DNA of 64,000 bases from assembly GCF_003002065.1 (NCBI RefSeq), contig NZ_PVZG01000026.1, forward strand, positions 1-64,000. Direction: 5' to 3'. Each line of letters starts with the position of its first letter. Positions within the stretch are counted from its first letter, which is position 1. The position numbers and the translations under genes are program-made. Of the stretch, positions 1-7,274 are shown one piece after another. Source of the DNA: Pseudosporangium ferrugineum (lineage in GTDB: Bacteria > Actinomycetota > Actinomycetes > Mycobacteriales > Micromonosporaceae). The notes beneath the pieces were generated by a model. That model worked only from the letters and a program-made list of their open reading frames with translations. It was not told the origin of the DNA and searched no databases.

Positions 1-91
1 GAGTACCCCCGAAAGGGCCTTTCCGCTCGACTTGCATGTGTTAAGCACGCCGCCAGCGTTCGTCCTGAGCCAGGATCAAACTCTCCAACAA
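1..91 (-). rRNA. rrs: 16S ribosomal RNA, 5' end only (gene leaves the window)
   Basis: Read on the minus strand, positions 84 to 65 give the universal 16S 5' primer site (AGAGTTTGATCCTGGCTCAG). It is followed by GACGAACGCTGGCGGCGTGC and the start of variable region V1 with a CCCTTTCGGGG hairpin, as in Micromonosporaceae. Mature position 1 is placed at about 91 by analogy with E. coli numbering, in which the primer site begins at position 8. Only the first 90 or so nucleotides are present, and transcription runs leftward out of the window. Confidence 0.97.
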
Positions 92-280
92 AAACCTGTT
101 GAACAATCCATCCCGGCAACATCAAATGCTGCCAAAGGAATCCAACCAGACCTCAGCCTGGCCGGGATAAATCATCAATTTGGCACTGGCTTATCAAGCA
201 CCCTGTTGAGTTCTCAAAGAACAACCACACACCGCTCGATCTCACCTCTTTCGAGGCGACCCGCTCGGGGCAACCGCTCC

Positions 281-309
281 AACTTACCTGGTCGACTTTG
301 CCAGCGCAA
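281..309 (-). promoter_or_regulatory. rrn promoter P3 (proximal)
   Basis: Minus strand: -35 TTGCGC at 309-304 and -10 TAAGTT at 286-281, with an exact 17-bp spacer. Transcription would start about 50 bases before boxA. The -35 hexamer is identical to that of P2. Confidence 0.6.
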
Positions 310-468
310 GACCGGAGTCTTGGAAGATCCTGGCGGATCCTCGTGGCATCGCCCAATGTTTTCCCGCGCTAACGCTCACCCTTGTTAGGTGTGAGTGTCG
401 TCGGGTGGCCCTGCAGCCGTCCGGAGATCACTAGGTGATCGATCCGCCCGGTCCCTGCTGGCCGGTTC

Positions 469-497
469 ACTCTACCCGGTCGTTCTCGCTGGCGCAA
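469..497 (-). promoter_or_regulatory. rrn promoter P2
   Basis: Minus strand: -35 TTGCGC at 497-492 and -10 TAGAGT at 474-469, with an exact 17-bp spacer. TAGAGT fits the actinobacterial TANNNT -10 form. Confidence 0.6.
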
Positions 498-629
498 ATC
501 CGGTTTCCCGCTGCCTGCCTCGCCCGGTGCTCTCCAGAAGCTTAGCGCCTCCTTCGAGCTGCCGTCCGGGAGACCGTCGGCACGGTCACTTTCGTGCCGT
601 TCCGTCCGGGTTCCCCTCGGGCAGAGAGA

Positions 630-659
630 AAGTTACGCGACGCCCCACCCGAAACGCAA
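630..659 (-). promoter_or_regulatory. rrn promoter P1 (distal)
   Basis: Minus strand: -35 TTGCGT at 659-654 and -10 TAACTT at 635-630, spacer 18 bp. It shares the TTGCG -35 form with two further sites downstream at near-ideal spacing. Predicted from sequence only. Confidence 0.5.
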
Positions 660-705
660 ATCGGCACCCGTCCCTGAAACCCGTCCGGGGCCCACGCGTG
701 CCAGA

Positions 706-930
706 GTGACAGGCATGGTTCCTCAACCGGCGCTGGCCGCGGATGCGCTCTTCAACCAGCTGATGCCACTGTCTCAGCTGGTCATCGGCCTGCTGGTGCT
801 GGCGGCGGTGGTCGTGTCGGTGCATCGGCTGTTCCGCCGCGGCCCCTCTCGGATGGGCGGCGCGATGCTGATCGCCGGCGGAGCTGTGGTGTGCGTCGCG
901 GTCGTGAGCTACCTGGTGCAGACCCTCTAG
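706..930 (+). CDS. Small two-helix membrane protein, unknown function
   Basis: A 74-residue protein from GTG 706, or 71 residues from the ATG at 715; neither has a clear ribosome binding site. Two hydrophobic segments are visible, at roughly residues 22-40 (LVIGLLVLAAVVVSV) and 51-70 (GGAMLIAGGAVVCVAVVSYL), joined by a short basic loop (HRLFRRGPSR). The layout resembles VirB2/TrbC-type pilin subunits or generic small membrane proteins, but no diagnostic motif is present. The gene converges on the amidohydrolase gene and overlaps its end by 4 bp. Function not assigned. Confidence 0.55.
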   Translation: MTGMVPQPALAADALFNQLMPLSQLVIGLLVLAAVVVSVHRLFRRGPSRMGGAMLIAGGAVVCVAVVSYLVQTL

Positions 931-1727
931 AGCGTGAGGCGGCGGTTCGCGAGGCTGGGCAGGGAGTTGCGGATCTCGTCCAGCCTCTCGAGATCCAGCT
1001 CGGCGGTCACCGTCCCCACCGCATCCGGCGCCTGAGCCACCACCGTCCCCCACGGGTCGATGATCATGCTCCGCCCGAAACACGTCCGCCCTGGCTCATG
1101 GTCGCCGATCTGCCCGGCCGCCACGACGTAGCACTGGTTCTCGATCGCCCGGGCGCGGAGCAGCACCTCCCAGTGATCCCGCCCCGTGTGCATCATGAAC
1201 GCCGCGGGCACGACCAGGAGCTTGGCGCCCTCCACGGCCAGTCGCCGGTACAGCTCGGGGAAGCGCAGGTCGTAGCAGATCGACAGGCCCGTGGGCACCC
1301 CGTCTATCTCGGTCACCACGGGCCGGTCACCCGGTGCCACCGTGCGGGACTCCTGGTAGGACACCCGGCCGGGGATCTCCACGTCGTACAGATGGATCTT
1401 GCGGTAGGTCGCCACCAGCTCGCCCGCCGGATTGAAGATCAGCGAGGTGTTAAAGGTGCGGTCCGGGTCCGGTCCGGCCTCGTGGAACGAGCCGGCATGG
1501 ACCCAGATGCCGAGGTCGCGGGCGGCCTCGGCGAAGAACGCCGCGAACTCGCCGTCGACCGGCTCGGGCTTCGGCAGCCCGGCGCCGGGCCCGAGATAGT
1601 CGACGTACTCGGGAAGGACAGCGAGGGTCGCCCCGGCCGCGGCGGCTCGGCCCAGGAGATCCCGGGCCACCGCGAGATTGTGGGTACGGTCGTCGCGAGC
1701 GTTCAGCTGGCAGACGGCAACGCGCAT
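927..1727 (-). CDS. Carbon-nitrogen hydrolase (nitrilase superfamily, Nit/omega-amidase-like)
   Basis: A 266-residue cytosolic amidohydrolase. The nitrilase catalytic triad is visible in order: Glu in LAVLPEYVDY, Lys in YRKIHLYD and Cys in SICYDLRFPELYR. The last motif and the overall length match the Nit1/Nit2 branch (omega-amidase or deaminated-glutathione amidase) rather than true nitrilases. The start is set at ATG 1727 (MRVAVCQLNARDD), because the family begins with this beta strand and the 45 in-frame residues upstream overlap the preceding gene and look non-native. It follows the GNAT gene by 28 bp on the same strand. Substrate not determinable. Confidence 0.9.
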   Translation of the reverse strand: MRVAVCQLNARDDRTHNLAVARDLLGRAAAAGATLAVLPEYVDYLGPGAGLPKPEPVDGEFAAFFAEAARDLGIWVHAGSFHEAGPDPDRTFNTSLIFNPAGELVATYRKIHLYDVEIPGRVSYQESRTVAPGDRPVVTEIDGVPTGLSICYDLRFPELYRRLAVEGAKLLVVPAAFMMHTGRDHWEVLLRARAIENQCYVVAAGQIGDHEPGRTCFGRSMIIDPWGTVVAQAPDAVGTVTAELDLERLDEIRNSLPSLANRRLTL

Positions 1728-1755
1728 GAAAGCCAGCGTACGGCGCACAGCCGGC

Positions 1756-2424
1756 TCACGGAACAGCCGCGACGGCACCGGGGAACTCGCGCGGCAGCAG
1801 CAGAACCTCGGCACCGACGGGGGTGTAGCCGGCCGCCAGGAAGGCCCGGAGGCTGGCCGCATTGCCCGGGGCCACCTGGGCCCACAGCGGCCGCCCGTCG
1901 GGCACCAGGTGCCGGGCTGCGCGGGCGAGAGAGCGTCCCAGGCCGCGGTTGCGGGCCGGCTCGTCGACCTCGACCGCCACCTCCCAGCGCCCCGCCAGGC
2001 CGCGGCCGATCACGAGGATCGCCGGGCCGCAACTCCACGCGCGTACGCCGGTGCGGTAACGGCGCGCACGAACGAGTCGCGGATGGGTGCCGGCGTCGAG
2101 CGGGGTCAGCTCCATCGGTGGATCGCCGTCGAGGGGAGGTGCGAGGACGACCGCGTCGATCGAGCCGGCTTCGAGCCGCAGGATCTCCTCGAGCGCGCAG
2201 AGGAACGACGGGGACAGCGGCGCACCGAGGCCGCCGTCGCCCGTCCACGAATCGAGCCAGCCGCGGTCGACGTCGGCCGCCACTGCCACGTACCCCGGAA
2301 ACGACGTCACCGCCGCCCTGCGGGGCGACGGCGACGGCATCAGATCAAGCCAGGGATCGGCCGGCAGACGTTCGCCACGCTCAACCCGGGCAAGGACCTC
2401 ATGGAGCCCGTACGGACGGGTCAG
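1756..2424 (-). CDS. GNAT family N-acetyltransferase, probable CTG start
   Basis: The C-terminal half carries the acetyl-CoA binding motif A of GNAT enzymes (VEVDEPARNRGLGRSLARAA, R-x-x-G-x-G/A type) followed by the motif B region (APGNAASLRAFLAAGYTPVG). The first standard start is ATG 2340 (194 residues). However, 28 more in-frame residues upstream read like real protein (RPYGLHEVLARVERGERLP) and contain no ATG, GTG or TTG. They reach a CTG at 2424 that overlaps the clpX stop by four bases and is preceded at 8 nt by GAGGAG. I therefore favour a 222-residue protein starting at CTG 2424, translationally coupled to clpX; a start at 2340 is the conservative alternative. Substrate unknown. Confidence 0.75.
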   Translation of the reverse strand: MTRPYGLHEVLARVERGERLPADPWLDLMPSPSPRRAAVTSFPGYVAVAADVDRGWLDSWTGDGGLGAPLSPSFLCALEEILRLEAGSIDAVVLAPPLDGDPPMELTPLDAGTHPRLVRARRYRTGVRAWSCGPAILVIGRGLAGRWEVAVEVDEPARNRGLGRSLARAARHLVPDGRPLWAQVAPGNAASLRAFLAAGYTPVGAEVLLLPREFPGAVAAVP

Positions 2425-3713
2425 GCCGACTTCTCCTCGCGGTCCCGACGGGCGCGACGGCCCACGAACTCGCGCGGAACGATGGTCGGTATGACGTTTT
2501 CCACCACGACCTCGCGGGTGATGAGCACCCGGGCGGCGTCGGGGTTGCTGGGCACCTCGAACATCACGTTCTGGAGGACCTCCTCCATGATCGCGCGGAG
2601 GCCACGGGCGCCGGTGCCACGGAGCATGGCCTGGTCGGCGATGGCCTCGAGCGCGCCGGTGTCGAACTCCAGCTCCACGCCGTCGAGCTCGAAGAGCCGC
2701 TGATACTGCTTCACGTACGCGTTGCGGGGCTCGGTGAGGATCTTGATGAGCGCCTCGCGGTCGAGGTTGCGCACCGTCGTGATCACCGGAAGCCGGCCGA
2801 TGAACTCGGGGATGAGCCCGAACTTCAGCATGTCCTCCGGCATGACCTTGCTGAAGATGTCGTCGGTGTTCCGCTCCGAGACCGACCGCAGGTGGGCGCC
2901 GAAGCCGACCCCGCCCTGGCCGACACGGGACTCGATGATCCGGTCCAGCCCCGCGAACGCACCGCCGACGATGAACAGCACGTTGGTGGTGTCGATCTGG
3001 ATGAACTCCTGGTGCGGGTGCTTGCGGCCGCCCTGCGGCGGGACGTTCGCGACCGTACCCTCGAGGATCTTCAGCAGGGCCTGCTGCACGCCCTCGCCGG
3101 AGACGTCCCGGGTGATCGACGGGTTCTCGCTCTTGCGGGCGATCTTGTCGACCTCGTCGATGTAGATGATGCCCTGCTCGGCGCGCTTGACGTCGTAGTC
3201 GGCCGCCTGGATCAGCTTGAGCAGGATGTTCTCGACGTCCTCGCCGACGTAACCCGCCTCGGTCAGCGCCGTGGCGTCCGCGATGGCGAACGGGACGTTG
3301 AGCATCCGGGCCAGCGTCTGCGCCAGGTGGGTCTTACCGCACCCGGTGGGGCCGATGAGCATGATGTTGGACTTGGCCACCTCGACATCGCTGCCCGCTC
3401 CGGGAGCGCCCGCCGACTCGGCCTGGATCCGCTTGTAGTGGTTGTAGACGGCCACGGACAGCGCCTTCTTGGCCTGCTCCTGACCCACCACGTAGTTGTC
3501 GAGGAACTGGCAGATCTCCATCGGCTTGGGAAGCTCTTCCCACTTCACCTCGCCGGTTTCGGCCAGCTCTTCCTCGATGATCTCGTTGCAGAGGTCGATG
3601 CACTCGTCGCAGATGTAGACCCCCGGGCCCGCGATGAGCTTCTTGACCTGCTTCTGGGACTTCCCACAGAACGAGCACTTCAGTAGGTCGCCGCCGTCGC
3701 CGATCCGTGCCAC
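2421..3713 (-). CDS. clpX: ATP-dependent Clp protease ATP-binding subunit ClpX
   Basis: A 430-residue AAA+ unfoldase that recognises tagged or damaged proteins and threads them into ClpP. The N-terminal zinc-binding domain has cysteines at 13, 16, 35 and 38 (CSFC and CDEC). Walker A is GPTGCGKT, Walker B is IIYIDEVDK, and the pore-loop region GYVGEDVE and sensor/arginine-finger segments follow. Length is normal. It lies downstream of clpP2 across a 292-bp gap containing a 12-bp inverted repeat, so it may have its own promoter while remaining next to the clpP operon, the usual actinobacterial order. Confidence 0.98.
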   Translation of the reverse strand: MARIGDGGDLLKCSFCGKSQKQVKKLIAGPGVYICDECIDLCNEIIEEELAETGEVKWEELPKPMEICQFLDNYVVGQEQAKKALSVAVYNHYKRIQAESAGAPGAGSDVEVAKSNIMLIGPTGCGKTHLAQTLARMLNVPFAIADATALTEAGYVGEDVENILLKLIQAADYDVKRAEQGIIYIDEVDKIARKSENPSITRDVSGEGVQQALLKILEGTVANVPPQGGRKHPHQEFIQIDTTNVLFIVGGAFAGLDRIIESRVGQGGVGFGAHLRSVSERNTDDIFSKVMPEDMLKFGLIPEFIGRLPVITTVRNLDREALIKILTEPRNAYVKQYQRLFELDGVELEFDTGALEAIADQAMLRGTGARGLRAIMEEVLQNVMFEVPSNPDAARVLITREVVVENVIPTIVPREFVGRRARRDREEKSA

Positions 3714-3870
3714 CTACGTTCTCCCTGCGCTCATCGGCCGGTTTGCACCGGCCCTTGGCCCGAGGACAGATTTCCTCGTCGGTATCTCATCGTCTGCCGA
3801 CCCGCGTTACTGAGCTTGCCGCCTCGACGTTACCCGCTCAGGGGCAGTTCTCCGACCCCCCAAAACGGGC

Positions 3871-3917
3871 GTGTCAGGGGTCAGTCAGTCTAGCGGGACC
3901 CGACCGACCCCTGACAC
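3871..3917. repeat. 12-bp perfect inverted repeat between clpP2 and clpX
   Basis: GTGTCAGGGGTC at 3871-3882 is perfectly inverted at 3906-3917, with a 23-base loop. It lies downstream of clpP2 and about 160 bp upstream of the clpX start. There is no run of T after either arm, so it could be a terminator, an attenuator or a regulator site. Confidence 0.6.
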
Positions 3918-4005
3918 CGCGTATCGCTCCCGCCCTGTCGGCGGTCCGTGCCATCCCCCGTACGCGAGCCGCCCGTTGCCCGGCCCGCCGCCGCGGGGGT
4001 GCGAA

Positions 4006-4668
4006 TCAGCTGCCGACGCCGGCGGTCTGCAGGCTCTTCTTACGGGTCGCGAGGACGGTGTCCACGATCCCGTACTCCTTGGCCTCGTCGGCCGTCATGA
4101 TCTTGTCGCGGTCGATGTCCTTGCTGACCAGCTCGACCGGCCGGTTGGAGTGCTTGGCGATCAGCGTCTCCAGCTGGGTGCGCATGCGCAGGATCTCGCG
4201 CGCCTGGATCTCGATGTCCGAGCCCTGGCCGTAGCCGCCCTCGGTGGCCGGCTGATGGATGATGATCCGCGAGTGCGGGAGCGCCATCCGCTTGCCGGGG
4301 CTACCGCCGGCCAGCAGCACCGCGGCCGCGCTGGCCGCCTGGCCGAGGCAGACCGTGCTGATGTCGGGGCGGACGTACTGCATCGTGTCGTAGATCGCCG
4401 TCATGGCCGTGAACGAGCCACCGGGCGAGTTGATGTACATCAGGATGTCGCGGTCCGGGTCGGCGCTCTCCAGCGTCAGCAGCTGGGCCATCACGTCGTT
4501 GGCCGACGCGTCGTCCACCTGCACGCCGAGGAAGATGATCCGGTCCTCGAACATCTTGTTGTACGGGTTCGACTCCTTGACGCCGTACGACGTGCGCTCG
4601 ACGAACGAGGGCAGGACGTAGCGGTTGTGCACCGGAGCGAACCCGGGAGGCATAGTCAGGTCCGTCAT
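4006..4668 (-). CDS. clpP2: ATP-dependent Clp protease proteolytic subunit ClpP2
   Basis: A 220-residue serine peptidase of family S14. The Ser is in GQAASAAAVLL, the His in HSRIIIHQP and the Asp in the SKDIDRDK region. The N-terminal extension (about 25 residues before the first strand) is compatible with a processed propeptide. The start ATG 4668 has AGGAG about 8 nt upstream. It lies 11 bp after the clpP1 stop on the same strand, so the two are one operon. In actinobacteria ClpP1 and ClpP2 form a mixed tetradecamer driven by ClpX or ClpC1. Confidence 0.97.
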   Translation of the reverse strand: MTDLTMPPGFAPVHNRYVLPSFVERTSYGVKESNPYNKMFEDRIIFLGVQVDDASANDVMAQLLTLESADPDRDILMYINSPGGSFTAMTAIYDTMQYVRPDISTVCLGQAASAAAVLLAGGSPGKRMALPHSRIIIHQPATEGGYGQGSDIEIQAREILRMRTQLETLIAKHSNRPVELVSKDIDRDKIMTADEAKEYGIVDTVLATRKKSLQTAGVGS

Positions 4669-4679
4669 TGCTCAGCTCC

Positions 4680-5309
4680 TCAGTTCAGCGTTCCGGCGCC
4701 CTCGGGGACCTGCGTGGCCCCGGTGATCACCTTGTCGATGAAGCCGTAATCCTTGGCCTCCTGCGCCGTGAACCAGCGGTCCCGGTCGGAGTCGGCCTCG
4801 ATGGTCGCCTGGTCCTGGCCGGTGTGGAAGGCCACCCGCTCCTGGAACATGCGCTTGGTGTACAGCATCTGCTCGGCCTGGATGGCGATGTCGGCGGCGG
4901 TGCCGCCCATGCCGCCGGACGGCTGGTGCATCATGATCCGCGCGTGCGGGAGCGCGTAACGCTTGCCCGCGGTGCCCGCGCAGAGGAGCAGCTGCCCCAT
5001 CGACGCGGCCATGCCCATCGCCACCGTGGAGACATCGTTGTCGATGAACTGCATCGTGTCGTAGATCGCCATGCCGGAGTAGACGGAACCACCCGGCGAG
5101 TTGATCCAGAGGTTGATGTCGCGCTCCGGGTCCTCCGCGGAGAGCAGCAGCAGCTGCGCGCAGATGCGATTGGCAACCTGGTCGGTCACCTCGCTGCCGA
5201 GGAAGATGATCCGCTCGCGCAGGAGGCGGTTGTAGACCGAGTCGTCGAGGTTGCCACTGAGGGAGTCACCACGCAGCGTGGGACTCGCTGGGATGTGCAG
5301 ATCGGTCAT
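4680..5309 (-). CDS. clpP1: ATP-dependent Clp protease proteolytic subunit ClpP1
   Basis: A 209-residue S14 serine peptidase. The Ser is in GMAASMGQLLL, the His in HARIMMHQP and the Asp in the DSDRDRWF region, all in canonical order. It is the first gene of the clpP1-clpP2 pair; a ClgR-like palindrome lies about 110 bp upstream and a strong terminator of the preceding gene (tig) ends just before that. It differs clearly from ClpP2 at the N terminus and in the handle region, as expected for the two-paralogue actinobacterial system. Confidence 0.97.
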   Translation of the reverse strand: MTDLHIPASPTLRGDSLSGNLDDSVYNRLLRERIIFLGSEVTDQVANRICAQLLLLSAEDPERDINLWINSPGGSVYSGMAIYDTMQFIDNDVSTVAMGMAASMGQLLLCAGTAGKRYALPHARIMMHQPSGGMGGTAADIAIQAEQMLYTKRMFQERVAFHTGQDQATIEADSDRDRWFTAQEAKDYGFIDKVITGATQVPEGAGTLN

Positions 5310-5417
5310 GGCAGCCCTTCACAGCTGACTGTGTCGGCCGAGGATCCGGCCGGCAGGTTGTCCGTCGTACGACCAACCTAACCGGTCGAATGCGCATCAG
5401 CTTCCCGCTCGGGCAGG

Positions 5418-5435
5418 TGTTCGCTGACAGCGCAC
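5418..5435. promoter_or_regulatory. Putative ClgR operator upstream of clpP1
   Basis: TGTTCGCTGACAGCGCAC contains the palindromic core CGCTGACAGCG. From memory it fits the ClgR consensus reported for actinobacteria (CGC-Y-N-A-N-R-GCG) except for one outer base. ClgR activates clpP1P2 and clpC in Streptomyces and Corynebacterium. The site is about 110 bp upstream of the clpP1 start, a suitable position for activation. Confidence 0.55.
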
Positions 5436-5458
5436 CGGGGGTGGCGAGAACGCCGAAA

Positions 5459-5484
5459 GGGCCGCCGCGCGGACGCGGCGGCCC
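5459..5484 (-). terminator. Terminator-like hairpin after tig
   Basis: An 11-bp perfect GC stem: GGGCCGCCGCG at 5459-5469 pairs with CGCGGCGGCCC at 5474-5484 around a 4-base loop (CGGA). It lies 14 bp beyond the tig stop codon. There is no U-tract, as is common for high-GC actinobacterial terminators. Confidence 0.7.
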
Positions 5485-5497
5485 CCTCGCCCGTACG

Positions 5498-6847
5498 TCA
5501 GTGGTTGTGCCCGGCGTGCTCGTCCTCGCTCGCGGCCCGCAGGTCCTCGAGGGTGAGGACGTTACCCTCGGTGTCCTTCATCTCGACCTGCTCCATGACG
5601 TTCGCCAGGGCCTTGCCGCGGCGCACGTCGCCGAAGACGGCCGCGGCCGCCCCCGACTGCACGAGCTGGTCGTAATACTGCTGCGGCTGCATCTGGGCGC
5701 GCTGGGCCCGGTGCACGATCTCGTGCCCGAACTCGTCGTCGGAGACCTCGATCTCCTCCGCGTCGGCGATCGTGTCGAGCAGCAGCTGGATCTTGACGCC
5801 CTCGGTGGCCGCCTCGGCCAGCTCGGTGTCGATCTGCTCCTCGGTCTTCTCCTCGGAGGCCAGGTAGTCCTCGAGGGTGGCGCCGATGCGCTCCAGCTGG
5901 TCGGTCATGGCCTGCTTGCGGCCCTCGACCTCGTCCTTGACGATGCCCTCGGGCGCCGGGATGTCGGCGGCCGCGACGAGCTGCTTGAGCGCCTCGTCCC
6001 GGGCCGCGTAGATCTGCTCGACCTTCTTGACCTTGCCGAGCCGCTCCTTGAGGTCCGCCCGGAGCTCGTCCAGCGTGTCGAACTCGCTCGCCATCTGCGC
6101 GAACTCGTCGTCGATCTCGGGAAGCTGCTTGTCCTTGACCGTACGCACGGTCACCGCGACCTCGGCGTCACGGCCGGCGAAGTCGCCGCCCACGAGCTGG
6201 GTGGTGAAGGTGGCGTCGGCGCCGGCGACCAGGCCGACGAGCACCTCGTCGAGACCCGGGAGCAGCTGCTTGCTGCCCACCTCGTGGGAGATGTTGGTGG
6301 CCGAGCCGCCCGGCACCTCCTCGCCGTCGACGGTCGCGCGCAGGTCCAACTGCACGTAGTCACCCTCGGCGGCCGGCCGCTCCACCGTCTTCAGCGTGGC
6401 GAAACGCTCCCGCAGGCCGTTGATCTGCTCGTCGATCTCGTTGTCGCCGATCTCGACCGCCGGCACCTCGACCTTGATGGTGGAGAGGTCAGGAATCGTG
6501 ATCTCGGGACGGACGTCGACCTCGGCAGTGAACTTGAGCGGCTCGTTGTCGGCGAACTCGGTGATCTCCACCTCGGGCCGGCCGAGCGTCTTCACCTCGT
6601 GCTCGCGCACGGCGGCCAGGATCTGCTGCGGGATCGCCTCCTGCACGGCCTCGTTGAGCACCGTGCCGCGGCCGACCCGCTGGTCGATGACGGCAGCCGG
6701 GATCTTGCCGCGCCGGAAGCCGGGAATCTGGACCTGGGACCCGATCTCGCGGTACGCCTTCTGCAGGCTGGGCTTCAGCTCGTCGAACGGCACCTCGATG
6801 GCGAGCCGCACCCGAGTCGGACTCAGAGTCTCGACGGTGCTCTTCAC
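5498..6847 (-). CDS. tig: Trigger factor (ribosome-associated chaperone and PPIase)
   Basis: A 449-residue chaperone that binds nascent chains at the ribosomal exit tunnel. The ribosome-binding signature is present near residues 42-48 (GFRRGKIP). A FKBP-like PPIase domain occupies about residues 150-240 and the helical C-terminal chaperone domain follows, ending in an acidic, histidine-containing tail (EDEHAGHNH). The start is GTG 6847 (VKSTVETLSPTRV), with AAGGAG 7 nt upstream. Longer in-frame starts would translate the adjacent tRNA-Pro and are rejected. Its position next to clpP1 is conserved in bacteria. Confidence 0.97.
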   Translation of the reverse strand: MKSTVETLSPTRVRLAIEVPFDELKPSLQKAYREIGSQVQIPGFRRGKIPAAVIDQRVGRGTVLNEAVQEAIPQQILAAVREHEVKTLGRPEVEITEFADNEPLKFTAEVDVRPEITIPDLSTIKVEVPAVEIGDNEIDEQINGLRERFATLKTVERPAAEGDYVQLDLRATVDGEEVPGGSATNISHEVGSKQLLPGLDEVLVGLVAGADATFTTQLVGGDFAGRDAEVAVTVRTVKDKQLPEIDDEFAQMASEFDTLDELRADLKERLGKVKKVEQIYAARDEALKQLVAAADIPAPEGIVKDEVEGRKQAMTDQLERIGATLEDYLASEEKTEEQIDTELAEAATEGVKIQLLLDTIADAEEIEVSDDEFGHEIVHRAQRAQMQPQQYYDQLVQSGAAAAVFGDVRRGKALANVMEQVEMKDTEGNVLTLEDLRAASEDEHAGHNH

Positions 6848-6887
6848 AGGCGTACTCCTTGATGGATCTCTTCGTTGTTGATGAAAG

Positions 6888-6961
6888 TCGGGGTGGCGGG
6901 ATTTGAACCCACGGCCCCTCGCTCCCAAAGCGAGTGCGCTACCAAACTGCGCCACACCCCG
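6888..6961 (-). tRNA. tRNA-Pro (anticodon UGG)
   Basis: On the minus strand a 74-nt cloverleaf runs from CGGGGTG (5' acceptor) to CACCCCG plus discriminator A. The anticodon arm is CTCGC-TTTGGGA-GCGAG, giving UGG. The T arm contains GGTTCAAATCC. CCA is not encoded. It lies 40 bp upstream of tig on the same strand. Confidence 0.97.
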
Positions 6962-7104
6962 AGGCCGCAGGCAAGTGTATGCGGTCGCCCGTGTGGCGTG
7001 TGCCTCGGCGTCGCCCGGATGCGCCACGCGGGGGAACCGGTTCGCGTCCGGCGAGGGGATTCAGTACGCTAGCCACGGCGCCGCGCCCGCAAGTGCGGTG
7101 CCAT

Positions 7105-7175
7105 GCGGGCGTAGCTCAATGGTAGAGCCTCAGTCTTCCAAACTGATTACGCGAGTTCGATTCTCGTCGCCCGCT
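7105..7175 (+). tRNA. tRNA-Gly (anticodon UCC), AICE insertion site
   Basis: A 71-nt cloverleaf: acceptor GCGGGCG pairs with CGCCCGC, discriminator T, anticodon loop CTTCCAA giving UCC, T arm GAGTTCGATTCTC. Its 3' 42 bases lie inside the 45-bp direct repeat found again at 25548, so this is the intact attL copy that keeps the tRNA functional after integration. Confidence 0.97.
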
Positions 7176-7178
7176 CAA
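7134..7178 (+). repeat. attL core (45-bp direct repeat)
   Basis: The sequence from the anticodon loop (TCTTCCAAACTGATTACG) to CCCGCTCAA is identical, base for base, to 25548-25592. The identity stops at position 7133 (G here, A in the other copy) and after 7178 (T here, C there). Confidence 0.95.
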
Positions 7179-7183
7179 TGCAG

Positions 7184-7224
7184 GAAGGCCCAGGTCAGAG
7201 GTGGTTTCCTCGATCTGGGCCTTC
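7184..7224. terminator. Hairpin terminator after tRNA-Gly, inside the AICE
   Basis: GAAGGCCCAG at 7184-7193 pairs perfectly with CTGGGCCTTC at 7215-7224, and pairing continues inward with one mismatch and a bulge (GTCAGAGG against CCTCGATC). It lies 8 bp beyond the tRNA and about 50 bp after the integrase stop on the other strand, so it may serve both. Confidence 0.7.
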
Positions 7225-7252
7225 GCCTTTCAACACGCCTGGACGATCTTGC

Positions 7253-7272
7253 GGGCCATTGGCGGGCCAGTA
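7253..7272. repeat. Left copy of a 20-bp att-flanking repeat
   Basis: GGGCCATTGGCGGGCCAGTA, which itself holds two GGGCCA hexamers 11 bp apart. The same 20 bases occur in the same orientation at 25433-25452 near the other end of the element. This is a candidate integrase arm-type or Xis binding site. Confidence 0.7.
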
Positions 7273-7274
7273 GC

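Larger units (their letters stand above)
92..640 (-). other. rrn leader and upstream promoter region
   Basis: This protein-free stretch of about 550 bases separates the 16S 5' end from the first protein gene. It holds a boxA-like antitermination element at about 203-223 (minus strand TGTTCTTTGAGAACTCAACA), typical of actinobacterial rRNA leaders, and three promoter-like sequences annotated separately. The sequence between boxA and 16S probably pairs with sequence beyond the 16S 3' end for RNase III processing, but that partner lies outside the window. Short open frames here look like chance. Confidence 0.75.

Noticed and set aside
891..3686. Long plus-strand open frame of about 930 codons opposite the amidohydrolase and clpX genes
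   Set aside because: It is an antisense shadow of well-recognised genes in GC-rich DNA, with Arg/Gly/Asp-rich sequence and no domains. Similar shadows (for example 38671-41274 minus, 26068-27999 minus, 59858-61618 minus) were left out for the same reason.
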